DNA of 11,425 nt. It comes from an uncultured Mucilaginibacter sp. (GTDB lineage: Bacteria; Bacteroidota; Bacteroidia; Sphingobacteriales; Sphingobacteriaceae). Within the stretch, counting starts at the first letter, position 1, and each line of letters begins with the position of its first letter. The notes below the pieces were generated by a model, which saw nothing but the letters and a program-made list of their open reading frames with translations, was not told where the DNA came from and made no database searches. Both the position numbers and the translations under genes were made by a program. The stretch covers positions 1-11,425 of the forward strand of contig NZ_CAMLHX010000083.1 of assembly GCF_946479965.1 (NCBI RefSeq), in the 5' to 3' direction. This document shows, in pieces, positions 6,189 through 11,425 of this stretch.

Positions 6189-7544
6189 TTACTTCCCCAC
6201 ACTTACCAAAACACTCGCATGTGGCGCAATTACCCTTGATAAAACCGCATCTGTTTGCGTTACAGACTTACCGCTCCACAGGTCGGTTACTTTAACTTTT
6301 CCCGTTAAGCCAAGGTCCTTCAGGTTTACAGATATTGTGCTCGCATCTTTATCGCCAATGTTAAACAGTGCGATATAACGCTCGCCGGTTTTGCTATTGC
6401 GCGACGTAACCGCTACCTGTCCGTTTTCCATAAATAATTGCTTTACATCGGTACCTTCACGGTGCATTTTTAATACGTCCTTATTGTTAAGCAACGATAG
6501 GGTAAAAGCATCGTTAGATGGCATATCGCCACCAAACATCAGCGGTGAACGGAAAATGGTAAAGAAGCTCATCAGCGACACCTGCTCATCTTTGGTTAAA
6601 CGGGTCATGCGATCAACACCGCGCTCGCCACGTACCGCTATACGGCCCAATGGGATCATATCACAATCGGGCCAAGTGCCGGGCGCAATGTACGGATACC
6701 AGCCCTTTGCTACATTCATCAGGTGAACAAGATCTTTCCATATATCCCAAACATCATCAACCATGCGCCACATGTTGGCATGTTCTTTCACATGGTCGGC
6801 GTTGGCAATTGGTGTTTCGCCGGGAGAAGTGCTTAACACTATTGGTCTGCCGGTTTTATCAATCGCTTTTCTAATCAATTCTATCTCGCCCAAGTGGTAG
6901 GGGCGCGAAAGATCGTCTATCTTAATAAAATCTACCCCCCATGATGCATACAGCTCCATTATAGAATTGTAATACTCTTGCGCCCCCGGTTTATCCGCAA
7001 GTACGGTATAATTATCCCTCAGCCATCTACATTGTAATGCTGTGGTATATATCTTATCTGCAGTAATGCCATTAGCGCCTTTTATGGGCAGTTTTTCGTT
7101 AACAGCTTTTACTGGTACGCCGCGCATAATGTGTATACCGAATTTTAAACCTTTACTATGCATATAGTCAGCCAGCGGTTTAAAGCCTTTGCCATTGGCA
7201 GATGACGGGAATTTTTTGATAGACGGCAAATATCTGCCGTACTCATCCATTGCATAAATAGGGTCGGTTTGGTTGTAGCCGCCGGCCTTATCGTTCTCAA
7301 CAAACCATCTGATATCAACCACAATGTATTCCCAGCCAAATTTTTTAAGATTGGCAGCCATGTAGTCGGCATTGGCTTTTACTTCAGCCTCGGTAACGGT
7401 AGGCCCGTAGCAATCCCAGCTGTTCCAGCCCATAGGCGGCGTTTGCGCCCAGCTTTTAAATGATTTTGATTGTGCATTTGCCGCAAGCGTAGCTACGCAA
7501 AGCAATATTGCTATTAAAGGTTTTTTCAGGAAAGAAGAATTCAT
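6189..7544 (-). CDS. Secreted GH27-like alpha-galactosidase
   Basis: This 451-residue protein is a clan GH-D retaining glycosidase resembling family GH27 (alpha-galactosidase, alpha-N-acetylgalactosaminidase, beta-L-arabinopyranosidase). A Sec signal covers residues 1-25 (ANAQS). The GH27 hallmark PPMGWNSWDCYG is at 36-47 and VVDIRWF at 75-81. The likely nucleophile is Asp210 in DFIKIDD, and the likely acid/base is Asp264 in RMVDDVWDIW, four residues after Arg260 as in human alpha-galactosidase A. WPDCDMIPLG (291-300), SLMSFFTIFRSPLMFGGD (323-340) and a C-terminal beta-sandwich from about 365 complete the fold. The nucleophile motif reads K-I-D-D rather than the common K-(Y/F)-D-(N/G)-C, so the disulphide-forming Cys of classical GH27 is missing and specificity may differ. 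It has its own promoter (7567-7597) and probably continues into the Dabb gene. Galactose- or arabinopyranose-containing side chains are possible substrates. Confidence 0.88.
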   Translation of the reverse strand: MNSSFLKKPLIAILLCVATLAANAQSKSFKSWAQTPPMGWNSWDCYGPTVTEAEVKANADYMAANLKKFGWEYIVVDIRWFVENDKAGGYNQTDPIYAMDEYGRYLPSIKKFPSSANGKGFKPLADYMHSKGLKFGIHIMRGVPVKAVNEKLPIKGANGITADKIYTTALQCRWLRDNYTVLADKPGAQEYYNSIMELYASWGVDFIKIDDLSRPYHLGEIELIRKAIDKTGRPIVLSTSPGETPIANADHVKEHANMWRMVDDVWDIWKDLVHLMNVAKGWYPYIAPGTWPDCDMIPLGRIAVRGERGVDRMTRLTKDEQVSLMSFFTIFRSPLMFGGDMPSNDAFTLSLLNNKDVLKMHREGTDVKQLFMENGQVAVTSRNSKTGERYIALFNIGDKDASTISVNLKDLGLTGKVKVTDLWSGKSVTQTDAVLSRVIAPHASVLVSVGK

Positions 7545-7566
7545 TAGGTGATCTTTTGGTTACCAC

Positions 7567-7597
7567 CAAAACTATATATTAATTGTTGTTTTGACAA
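7567..7597 (-). promoter_or_regulatory. Bacteroidota-type promoter of the GH27-like gene
   Basis: Read on the minus strand, TTG (7597-7595) and TAGTTTTG (7574-7567) are separated by exactly 20 bp and match the Bacteroidota -33 TTG / -7 TAnnTTTG pattern. Transcription would start near 7561, giving a leader of about 16 nt before the ATG at 7544. The promoter lies just outside the inverted-repeat element at 7609-7802. Confidence 0.75.
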
Positions 7598-7608
7598 GAA
7601 ATACGGTG

Positions 7609-7802
7609 TCATAAAACATAGCGATGAGTTTAAAACGTGAAGTGAAGGTTTAAAAAAGCGGGGGTAGTGCGATTCCCTCCCTTGGGAGGGTGTACGGAGG
7701 GGTTTTGCCACTTTACTAAACCCCTCCCGCCAACGCACAGTCAACCGCACCCTTCCCCAAGGAAGGAGTTTAAAGGTTTAAATCCATCGCTATGTTTTAT
7801 GA
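7609..7802. repeat. 194-bp palindromic intergenic element with 26-bp terminal inverted repeats
   Basis: The ends at 7609-7634 and 7777-7802 are reverse complements at 24 of 26 bases, including 18 perfect outer bases (TCATAAAACATAGCGATG). The interior repeats the symmetry: a CTCCCTTGGGAGGGTG-like block near 7677-7692 has a related inverse copy near 7749-7768, and GGAGGGGTTT (7696-7705) pairs with 7718-7727 to make the central hairpin. The whole element could fold into one long interrupted hairpin. It begins directly after the stop codon (7803-7805) of the membrane protein gene and ends just upstream of the GH27 promoter. It encodes no transposase. It resembles the C/G-rich palindromic repeats common in Bacteroidota intergenic DNA, and may act as a terminator or mRNA stabiliser. 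No clear target-site duplication is visible. Confidence 0.85.
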
Positions 7803-9329
7803 TTATCGTCTCTGCATCTCCGGCTTCATTTCATAAACCGCTCCTTCATCGCCAAAATCATAAAGTTTTACCAGTTTTTGCCTTTGCATAACATGCTCCA
7901 GGTTGATGAGTTCGGGGTTCTCCAGCTTTTCAAACCAGATAAGATAATAATGCGGTACCTTATAAAACTCTGCTATTTTATTGGGAAAGAAACGGTGTGG
8001 TAAGTTTTTGCAACGTATGCCCGATGTAAAGTACGCGGCTTCATTAGCGTCAGAGTAAATGGGTATACCGGGTTTATATATATGCTTGTTGTTCTCTAAA
8101 AAAACAACAAATTTTGATTTGTTCCAGGTATCGTCGGTATAACCCGGGTTGCCATAATCTTTTTGATCGTGGTGGCGGTCGCAATCGGCATAAGCCTCAT
8201 TCGCTATAAAAACAACCATTATCAGGCTAAATCCCCAGTTAATGAGTTGGCGTTTTCTCAGGTCAAAACTAACGTTCCTGAACGCGGTAAGCACCCAGCT
8301 GGTAAGGCTCCATATCAAGGGGATAACCATGGGGGAAAGCAGTCGCGGATTGATACGCTCATAGCGCGAAAATGTAGAGGATATTATAATGAACAACCCG
8401 TAAACAAGGGCAAACGTAAGCGCGATGTTTTCGTAAGCTGACATTTTACCCTTTATCAACTGATAGATCAGCATGCCGATCAGCGCCAGTAAGATGATCC
8501 AGGCGAGGGGTGATGATAGCGTTTTATAAAGTGTCGGCGAAAAGTGCAGCCATTCGGCCATAACAGTACCAAAGTAATACACGTTTTCGCTGAATGGTGT
8601 TAATGATGGTTCGCGAGGGCCCGTCATGGTTTTAGTAAGCAGGGCGTTGCGCATTAGATTTAATACCAGTAGCGAGCAGGCCACCAACCCATAATTTAAT
8701 ATATGGATGAGTTTCCGTTTGATCTCCAGGTTACGATCGAACAATAAAATAAAGCCACCTGTACCTATTATAGTAACTCCCGCATACCGCGTTATGGTGC
8801 TTACTGCCGCTATAAATGCTGCAATTAAAAGCCATGTAATGCTCCGCGTTATCATGTATTTACGGAACGCTATAATAAATACAATGCTAAGCAGAATAAA
8901 CAGCGTTTCAGACCATAAATAGGTATAGATCTGCAGCAGGGCAGGGCTTAGCATTATGGCAACCAGCGCCAGGCATTTATATAGGTGCGATGTTACAGTA
9001 AAGCGCTGCATTATCCATCCGCATAAAAAAAGTAGCGAGCCGAACATGATCCCATTCAAAACCGGGCCGTAAGTAAAAGGATCAACGCCGGTAACAAACA
9101 TAACCGCCGCTAAGTAGGTAGGGTAAAATACGGGGAAATCAACCAGCGGCAAACCGTTAAAGGTGATAAGGGAGCCTTCGTCAACCAAACTGCGTGCCGC
9201 GCTGGCGTACATAATGGAGTCGGGCGAAACACCGATGCCACTGTATGCGGTATAAAGTTGTATGACAAGGAAGCTTGCGATTGCAGCAATAAGGGAGTCG
9301 ATATTTTTAAACGAGCGGGACTTTGGCAT
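7803..9329 (-). CDS. Polytopic membrane protein, GT-C (PMT/ArnT-like) glycosyltransferase candidate
   Basis: The 508-residue product has about 10-11 hydrophobic helices (roughly 12-29, 70-84, 92-110, 117-135, 138-157, 164-180, 182-197, 208-226, 274-292, 302-320, 331-350, 362-378) and a C-terminal soluble domain from about 380. This is the layout of GT-C enzymes, which move sugars from polyprenyl-phosphate carriers to acceptors outside the inner membrane. The first loop carries SPDSIMYASAARSL with Asp37, where GT-C proteins place their catalytic acidic residue, followed by FPVFYPTYLA, typical of the PMT_2/GT39-like group. SRYERINPRLLSPM at 321-334 resembles the positively charged loop seen near the carrier site. 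The gene lies 56 bp downstream of a GmhB-like phosphatase on the same strand, suggesting a surface-glycan operon. Sequence similarity in this group is low, so substrate and even transferase activity are inferred. Confidence 0.72.
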   Translation of the reverse strand: MPKSRSFKNIDSLIAAIASFLVIQLYTAYSGIGVSPDSIMYASAARSLVDEGSLITFNGLPLVDFPVFYPTYLAAVMFVTGVDPFTYGPVLNGIMFGSLLFLCGWIMQRFTVTSHLYKCLALVAIMLSPALLQIYTYLWSETLFILLSIVFIIAFRKYMITRSITWLLIAAFIAAVSTITRYAGVTIIGTGGFILLFDRNLEIKRKLIHILNYGLVACSLLVLNLMRNALLTKTMTGPREPSLTPFSENVYYFGTVMAEWLHFSPTLYKTLSSPLAWIILLALIGMLIYQLIKGKMSAYENIALTFALVYGLFIIISSTFSRYERINPRLLSPMVIPLIWSLTSWVLTAFRNVSFDLRKRQLINWGFSLIMVVFIANEAYADCDRHHDQKDYGNPGYTDDTWNKSKFVVFLENNKHIYKPGIPIYSDANEAAYFTSGIRCKNLPHRFFPNKIAEFYKVPHYYLIWFEKLENPELINLEHVMQRQKLVKLYDFGDEGAVYEMKPEMQRR

Positions 9330-9354
9330 AAATATTAAAACTTTTAAGCCCCAC

Positions 9355-9384
9355 CCAATTCCTCTCCCCGAGATTTAGAGGGGG
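9355..9384. repeat. Fragment of a C/G-rich intergenic repeat
   Basis: The short gap between the phosphatase and membrane protein genes contains CCACCCAATTCCTCTCCCCG (9352-9371 region) followed by AGATTTAGAGGGGG. The CCTCT (9361-9365) and AGAGG (9377-9381) ends pair as a small hairpin. The composition (C-rich arm, GATTTAGAGGGGG arm) looks like part of the dispersed palindromic repeats common in Sphingobacteriaceae genomes. That comparison is from memory of such genomes, so the assignment is tentative. Confidence 0.4.
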
Positions 9385-9385
9385 A

Positions 9386-9877
9386 CTATTCTATCAGATC
9401 CAACACGGTACTTATAGGCTGATCGCTGTCAATCAATATGCCTTTTACGCCTGCGGCAGTACCTGCCACAACATCGCGCTCACGGTCGCCAATAAAGTAG
9501 GAGCGTGCCGGATCTATGTTATATTTTTCAATCCCTTTAACCAACAAACCGGGTTTAGGTTTGCGGCAATCGCAATCTCCTGTAAAATCGGGGTGATGCG
9601 GACAGTAAAAAAAGTCGGTAAACTCTACACCATGAGCGCCATAGTCGTCTCTTAATTTTTGATGCATTTTTCCCAATTCTTCTTCGCTGTACCAGCCTTT
9701 TGCCAAACCACCCTGGTTGGTGGCCACAATAAGCAGGTAACCGCGGTCCTGCAGTTCTTTTAGCGCGGCAAAATTATCTAATACGTCAAAATCTTCAATC
9801 CGGCGTATATAATCGCCCATTTCACGGTTCAACACGCCATCGCGGTCTAAAAAAACGGCTTTATTCTTTTGGAGCAT
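9386..9877 (-). CDS. gmhB: HAD-IIIA phosphatase, GmhB-like (heptose-1,7-bisphosphate 7-phosphatase)
   Basis: This 163-residue cytoplasmic HAD phosphatase most resembles D-glycero-D-manno-heptose-1,7-bisphosphate 7-phosphatase, which removes the C7 phosphate during ADP-heptose or GDP-heptose synthesis. Visible are motif I FLDRDGVLN (nucleophile Asp11, acid/base Asp13), motif II ATNQGG (Thr53), the zinc-binding set CPHHP...CDC (Cys92, His94, Cys102, Cys104) followed by RKPKPG with the motif III lysine, and motif IV GDRERD (Asp131, Asp135). The zinc site is typical of GmhB and also of the related histidinol phosphatases; no histidine genes are nearby. It is somewhat shorter than E. coli GmhB (191 residues). 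The ATG at 9877 is preferred over an in-frame TTG at 9904, because the TTG overlaps a TAnnTTTG promoter element. It leads a probable two-gene operon with the membrane glycosyltransferase candidate, which supports a role in surface glycan heptose supply. Confidence 0.85.
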   Translation of the reverse strand: MLQKNKAVFLDRDGVLNREMGDYIRRIEDFDVLDNFAALKELQDRGYLLIVATNQGGLAKGWYSEEELGKMHQKLRDDYGAHGVEFTDFFYCPHHPDFTGDCDCRKPKPGLLVKGIEKYNIDPARSYFIGDRERDVVAGTAAGVKGILIDSDQPISTVLDLIE

Positions 9878-9892
9878 TTTTATGATTTTTTG

Positions 9893-9900
9893 CAAAGTTA
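9893..9900 (-). promoter_or_regulatory. -7 promoter element of the gmhB-like gene
   Basis: On the minus strand TAACTTTG (9900-9893) matches the Bacteroidota -7 consensus TAnnTTTG. A TTTG lies upstream at 9928-9925, 24 bp away, slightly longer than the usual spacing. Transcription would begin near 9886, leaving a very short leader before the ATG at 9877. Confidence 0.5.
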
Positions 9901-9904
9901 GCAA

Positions 9905-10231
9905 TTATTGTAAGGCCGCCTATGCAAACATTGCAATCGAATCAAAAACATAAAAAATAACACATCCTTAGGGTTTTTGTCTTTATTTTATTAATTTAGG
10001 ATAGGTTTAGCCTACATATTAACTGAACACCTACAATTTTAGTGCATAAATTGTTTTTAATTATTTATAATAATTTTAACGATTTATTAAAAATTTAGTA
10101 ATTATAGAGCTTATAGATGCGATATTATTTAACATTATTTAAAAAGTTTAGTAATGTTTTAAATTGCCTGTTAAATTCTGTATTTTCGTAATTACACCAT
10201 ATCTAATTTTTTTAACGGTTTAATTTTTGAG
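9905..10231. other. AT-rich divergent intergenic region between gmhB and gltB
   Basis: This stretch is strongly AT-rich with no plausible coding sequence. It must hold the promoters of the divergent gmhB-like and gltB genes. I see short inverted pairs such as AACATTA/TAATGTT flanking an A-rich loop near 10131-10158, but no recognisable riboswitch, tRNA or strong terminator. The 5' leader of gltB may carry nitrogen-responsive control, which I cannot identify from sequence. Confidence 0.6.
10157..10188 (+). promoter_or_regulatory. Possible gltB promoter
   Basis: TATTTTCG at 10181-10188 is one base from the TAnnTTTG -7 consensus, and a TTT(T) run ending at 10160 is spaced 20 bp upstream where a -33 TTG/TTTG is expected. 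It would give a leader of roughly 35-40 nt. In DNA this AT-rich the match is weak. Confidence 0.3.
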
Positions 10232-11425
10232 ATGAATCAAACTGATTGCGACCAGGGCCTGTATAGACCGGAATTTGAACACGACTCGTGCGGTACGGGA
10301 TTTATAACCAATATTGACGGACATAAGACCAACCAAATAATTGACGATGCGCTTACCATGTTAGAGAACATGGAGCATCGCGGTGCTTGTGGCTGCGACC
10401 CGGATTCGGGTGACGGCGCGGGTATTTTAATGCAGATACCGCATGAATTTTTTATGGAAGAATGCTCAGACCTTGAGATCAGTTTGCCGCAACCCGGCGA
10501 ATATGGTGTGGGGATGTTGTTCTTACCGAAGGATTCAGTGCTGAAAAAAGCCTGCCGAACTATAGTTGACAACGCCATTGATAAGTTAGGCTTGCATAAA
10601 CTAGGTTCGCGTAAGCCGGCTGTAGACTCGTCTGTAATTGGCGAAACAGCCCGCAGTGCCGAACCTGATGTTGAGCAAATATTTGTTGCAAGGCCGCACT
10701 CCATTACCAATGTTGACGACTTTGAGCGCAAACTTTATGTTTTACGCCGTTACATCAACAAAATAGTTACCGAAACACTTCCGGGTGCACGCAATAGCTT
10801 TTATTTCCCTTCATTCTCTTGCAAGGTTATTATATATAAAGGCCAGTTAACCACTTACCAGGTGCGTCAGTATTATGCTGATCTTCGCGATCCGCGTATG
10901 GCATCAGGTTTGGCCGTGGTTCACTCACGGTTTTCAACCAATACTTTTCCATCATGGAAACTGGCTCAGCCGTTCCGCTTAATTGCCCACAATGGCGAGA
11001 TCAATACATTAACAGGTAACCTTAACTGGTTCTATTCAGGATTAAAATCATACGCTTCTAACTATTTCAGTGCAGAAGAAATGGAAATGCTGTTGCCGGT
11101 TATTGATAACAACCAATCTGACTCTGCCTGTTTAGATAACATCATCGAAATATTACAACATACCGGCCGTTCACTGCCGCATGTTATGATGATGTTGATA
11201 CCTGAAGCATGGGACGGTAATGAGCAAATGGACCCGATCAAAAAGGCGTTCTATGAGTTCCACGCTACTTTGATGGAGCCTTGGGATGGCCCGGCTGCAA
11301 TCAGCTTTACAGATGGTAAGCTTGTTGGCGCGGTGTTGGATCGTAATGGTCTGCGTCCGTTGCGTTATACCATAACCAGTGATGGCCGCGTAATTGCAGC
11401 TTCAGAAACCGGCGCTATTAAGATA
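10232..11425 (+). CDS. gltB: Glutamate synthase large subunit, N-terminal part (runs off the window)
   Basis: 398 codons of the glutamate synthase large (alpha) subunit are present, and the reading frame is open to the last base. The enzyme transfers the amide nitrogen of glutamine to 2-oxoglutarate, giving two glutamates, and with glutamine synthetase forms the main ammonium assimilation route. The visible part is the class II glutamine amidotransferase domain. The catalytic Cys20 in EHDSCGTGF lies after a 19-residue propeptide that is normally removed to expose the Cys. Glutamine-binding residues follow: Arg233 in HSRFSTNTFPSW, AHNGEIN at 252-258, and Asp297 in NQSDSACLD. WDGPAAISFTDG and LDRNGLRPLRY near the end are also typical of GltB. 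The central domain, FMN-binding synthase domain and C-terminal beta-helix (full length is usually about 1500 residues) lie beyond the window. The ATG at 10232 follows TTTTTGAG, a weak ribosome-binding candidate. Confidence 0.97.
   Translation, partial: MNQTDCDQGLYRPEFEHDSCGTGFITNIDGHKTNQIIDDALTMLENMEHRGACGCDPDSGDGAGILMQIPHEFFMEECSDLEISLPQPGEYGVGMLFLPKDSVLKKACRTIVDNAIDKLGLHKLGSRKPAVDSSVIGETARSAEPDVEQIFVARPHSITNVDDFERKLYVLRRYINKIVTETLPGARNSFYFPSFSCKVIIYKGQLTTYQVRQYYADLRDPRMASGLAVVHSRFSTNTFPSWKLAQPFRLIAHNGEINTLTGNLNWFYSGLKSYASNYFSAEEMEMLLPVIDNNQSDSACLDNIIEILQHTGRSLPHVMMMLIPEAWDGNEQMDPIKKAFYEFHATLMEPWDGPAAISFTDGKLVGAVLDRNGLRPLRYTITSDGRVIAASETGAIKI

Noticed and set aside
7667..7891. Short reading frames on both strands across the palindromic element
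   Set aside because: They translate the C/G-rich repeat and show no conserved features; the element is better explained as non-coding.
9905..10231. Riboswitch or tRNA upstream of gltB
   Set aside because: The stretch is very AT-rich, with no cloverleaf, no conserved aptamer core and no strong terminator or sequester hairpin before the start codon.
10237..10731. 164-codon minus-strand reading frame opposite gltB
   Set aside because: The plus strand encodes the clear GltB amidotransferase domain here, so this Ser/Pro-rich frame is a shadow.
98..11425. Defence system, prophage or transposase genes
   Set aside because: All supported genes are sugar, envelope or nitrogen metabolism proteins or a coiled-coil exported protein; no nuclease, integrase, transposase or toxin signature was found.

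Overview
The window looks like chromosomal DNA of a Bacteroidota bacterium, most likely of the Sphingobacteriaceae (Mucilaginibacter/Pedobacter type). The reasons are: Bacteroidota-style promoter elements (TAnnTTTG) close upstream of several genes, an almost complete lack of Shine-Dalgarno sequences, many exported sugar-acting proteins (Sec signals ending in A-Q, and twin-arginine signals), and C/G-rich palindromic intergenic repeats of a kind common in this group. The genus is an inference from overall character, not from a marker gene.

Layout. 98-985 (-) is a Tat-exported TIM-barrel sugar isomerase/epimerase-like protein. It is divergent from 1191-2780 (+), an NADP-type 2,5-dioxovalerate (alpha-ketoglutarate semialdehyde) dehydrogenase, and a LacI-type operator-like palindrome lies between them. 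A strong hairpin terminator separates the dehydrogenase from 2915-4612 (+), a secreted GH39-like glycosidase with its own promoter. Next comes a 519-bp gene-free stretch holding two hairpin terminators and a compact array of 10-bp and 11-bp tandem repeats. It leads to 5132-5629 (+), a small exported, Ala/Lys-rich, probably coiled-coil protein of unknown function. A bidirectional terminator divides this gene from the convergent pair 6189-7544 (-), a secreted GH27-like alpha-galactosidase, and 5696-6103 (-), a Tat-exported Dabb-domain protein.

A 194-bp palindromic repeat with 26-bp terminal inverted repeats sits between the GH27 gene and the next two genes. Those are 7803-9329 (-), a polytopic membrane protein resembling GT-C glycosyltransferases, and 9386-9877 (-), a GmhB-like HAD phosphatase; they probably form one operon for cell-surface glycan synthesis. 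After a 354-bp AT-rich divergent intergenic region, gltB, the glutamate synthase large subunit, starts at 10232 (+) and runs off the end of the window.

How the genes fit together. The left two thirds look like a loose carbohydrate-use neighbourhood: two secreted glycosidases, an exported isomerase-like protein and the last enzyme of the oxidative pentose/uronate-derived route to 2-oxoglutarate. No SusC/SusD pair, transporter, dehydratase or regulator is present, so it is not a complete polysaccharide utilisation locus within this window. The right third is cell-envelope and core nitrogen metabolism. I see no CRISPR array, tRNA, rRNA, transposase, phage gene or defence system. The most unusual items are the palindromic element, the tandem-repeat array and the uncharacterised exported coiled-coil protein.
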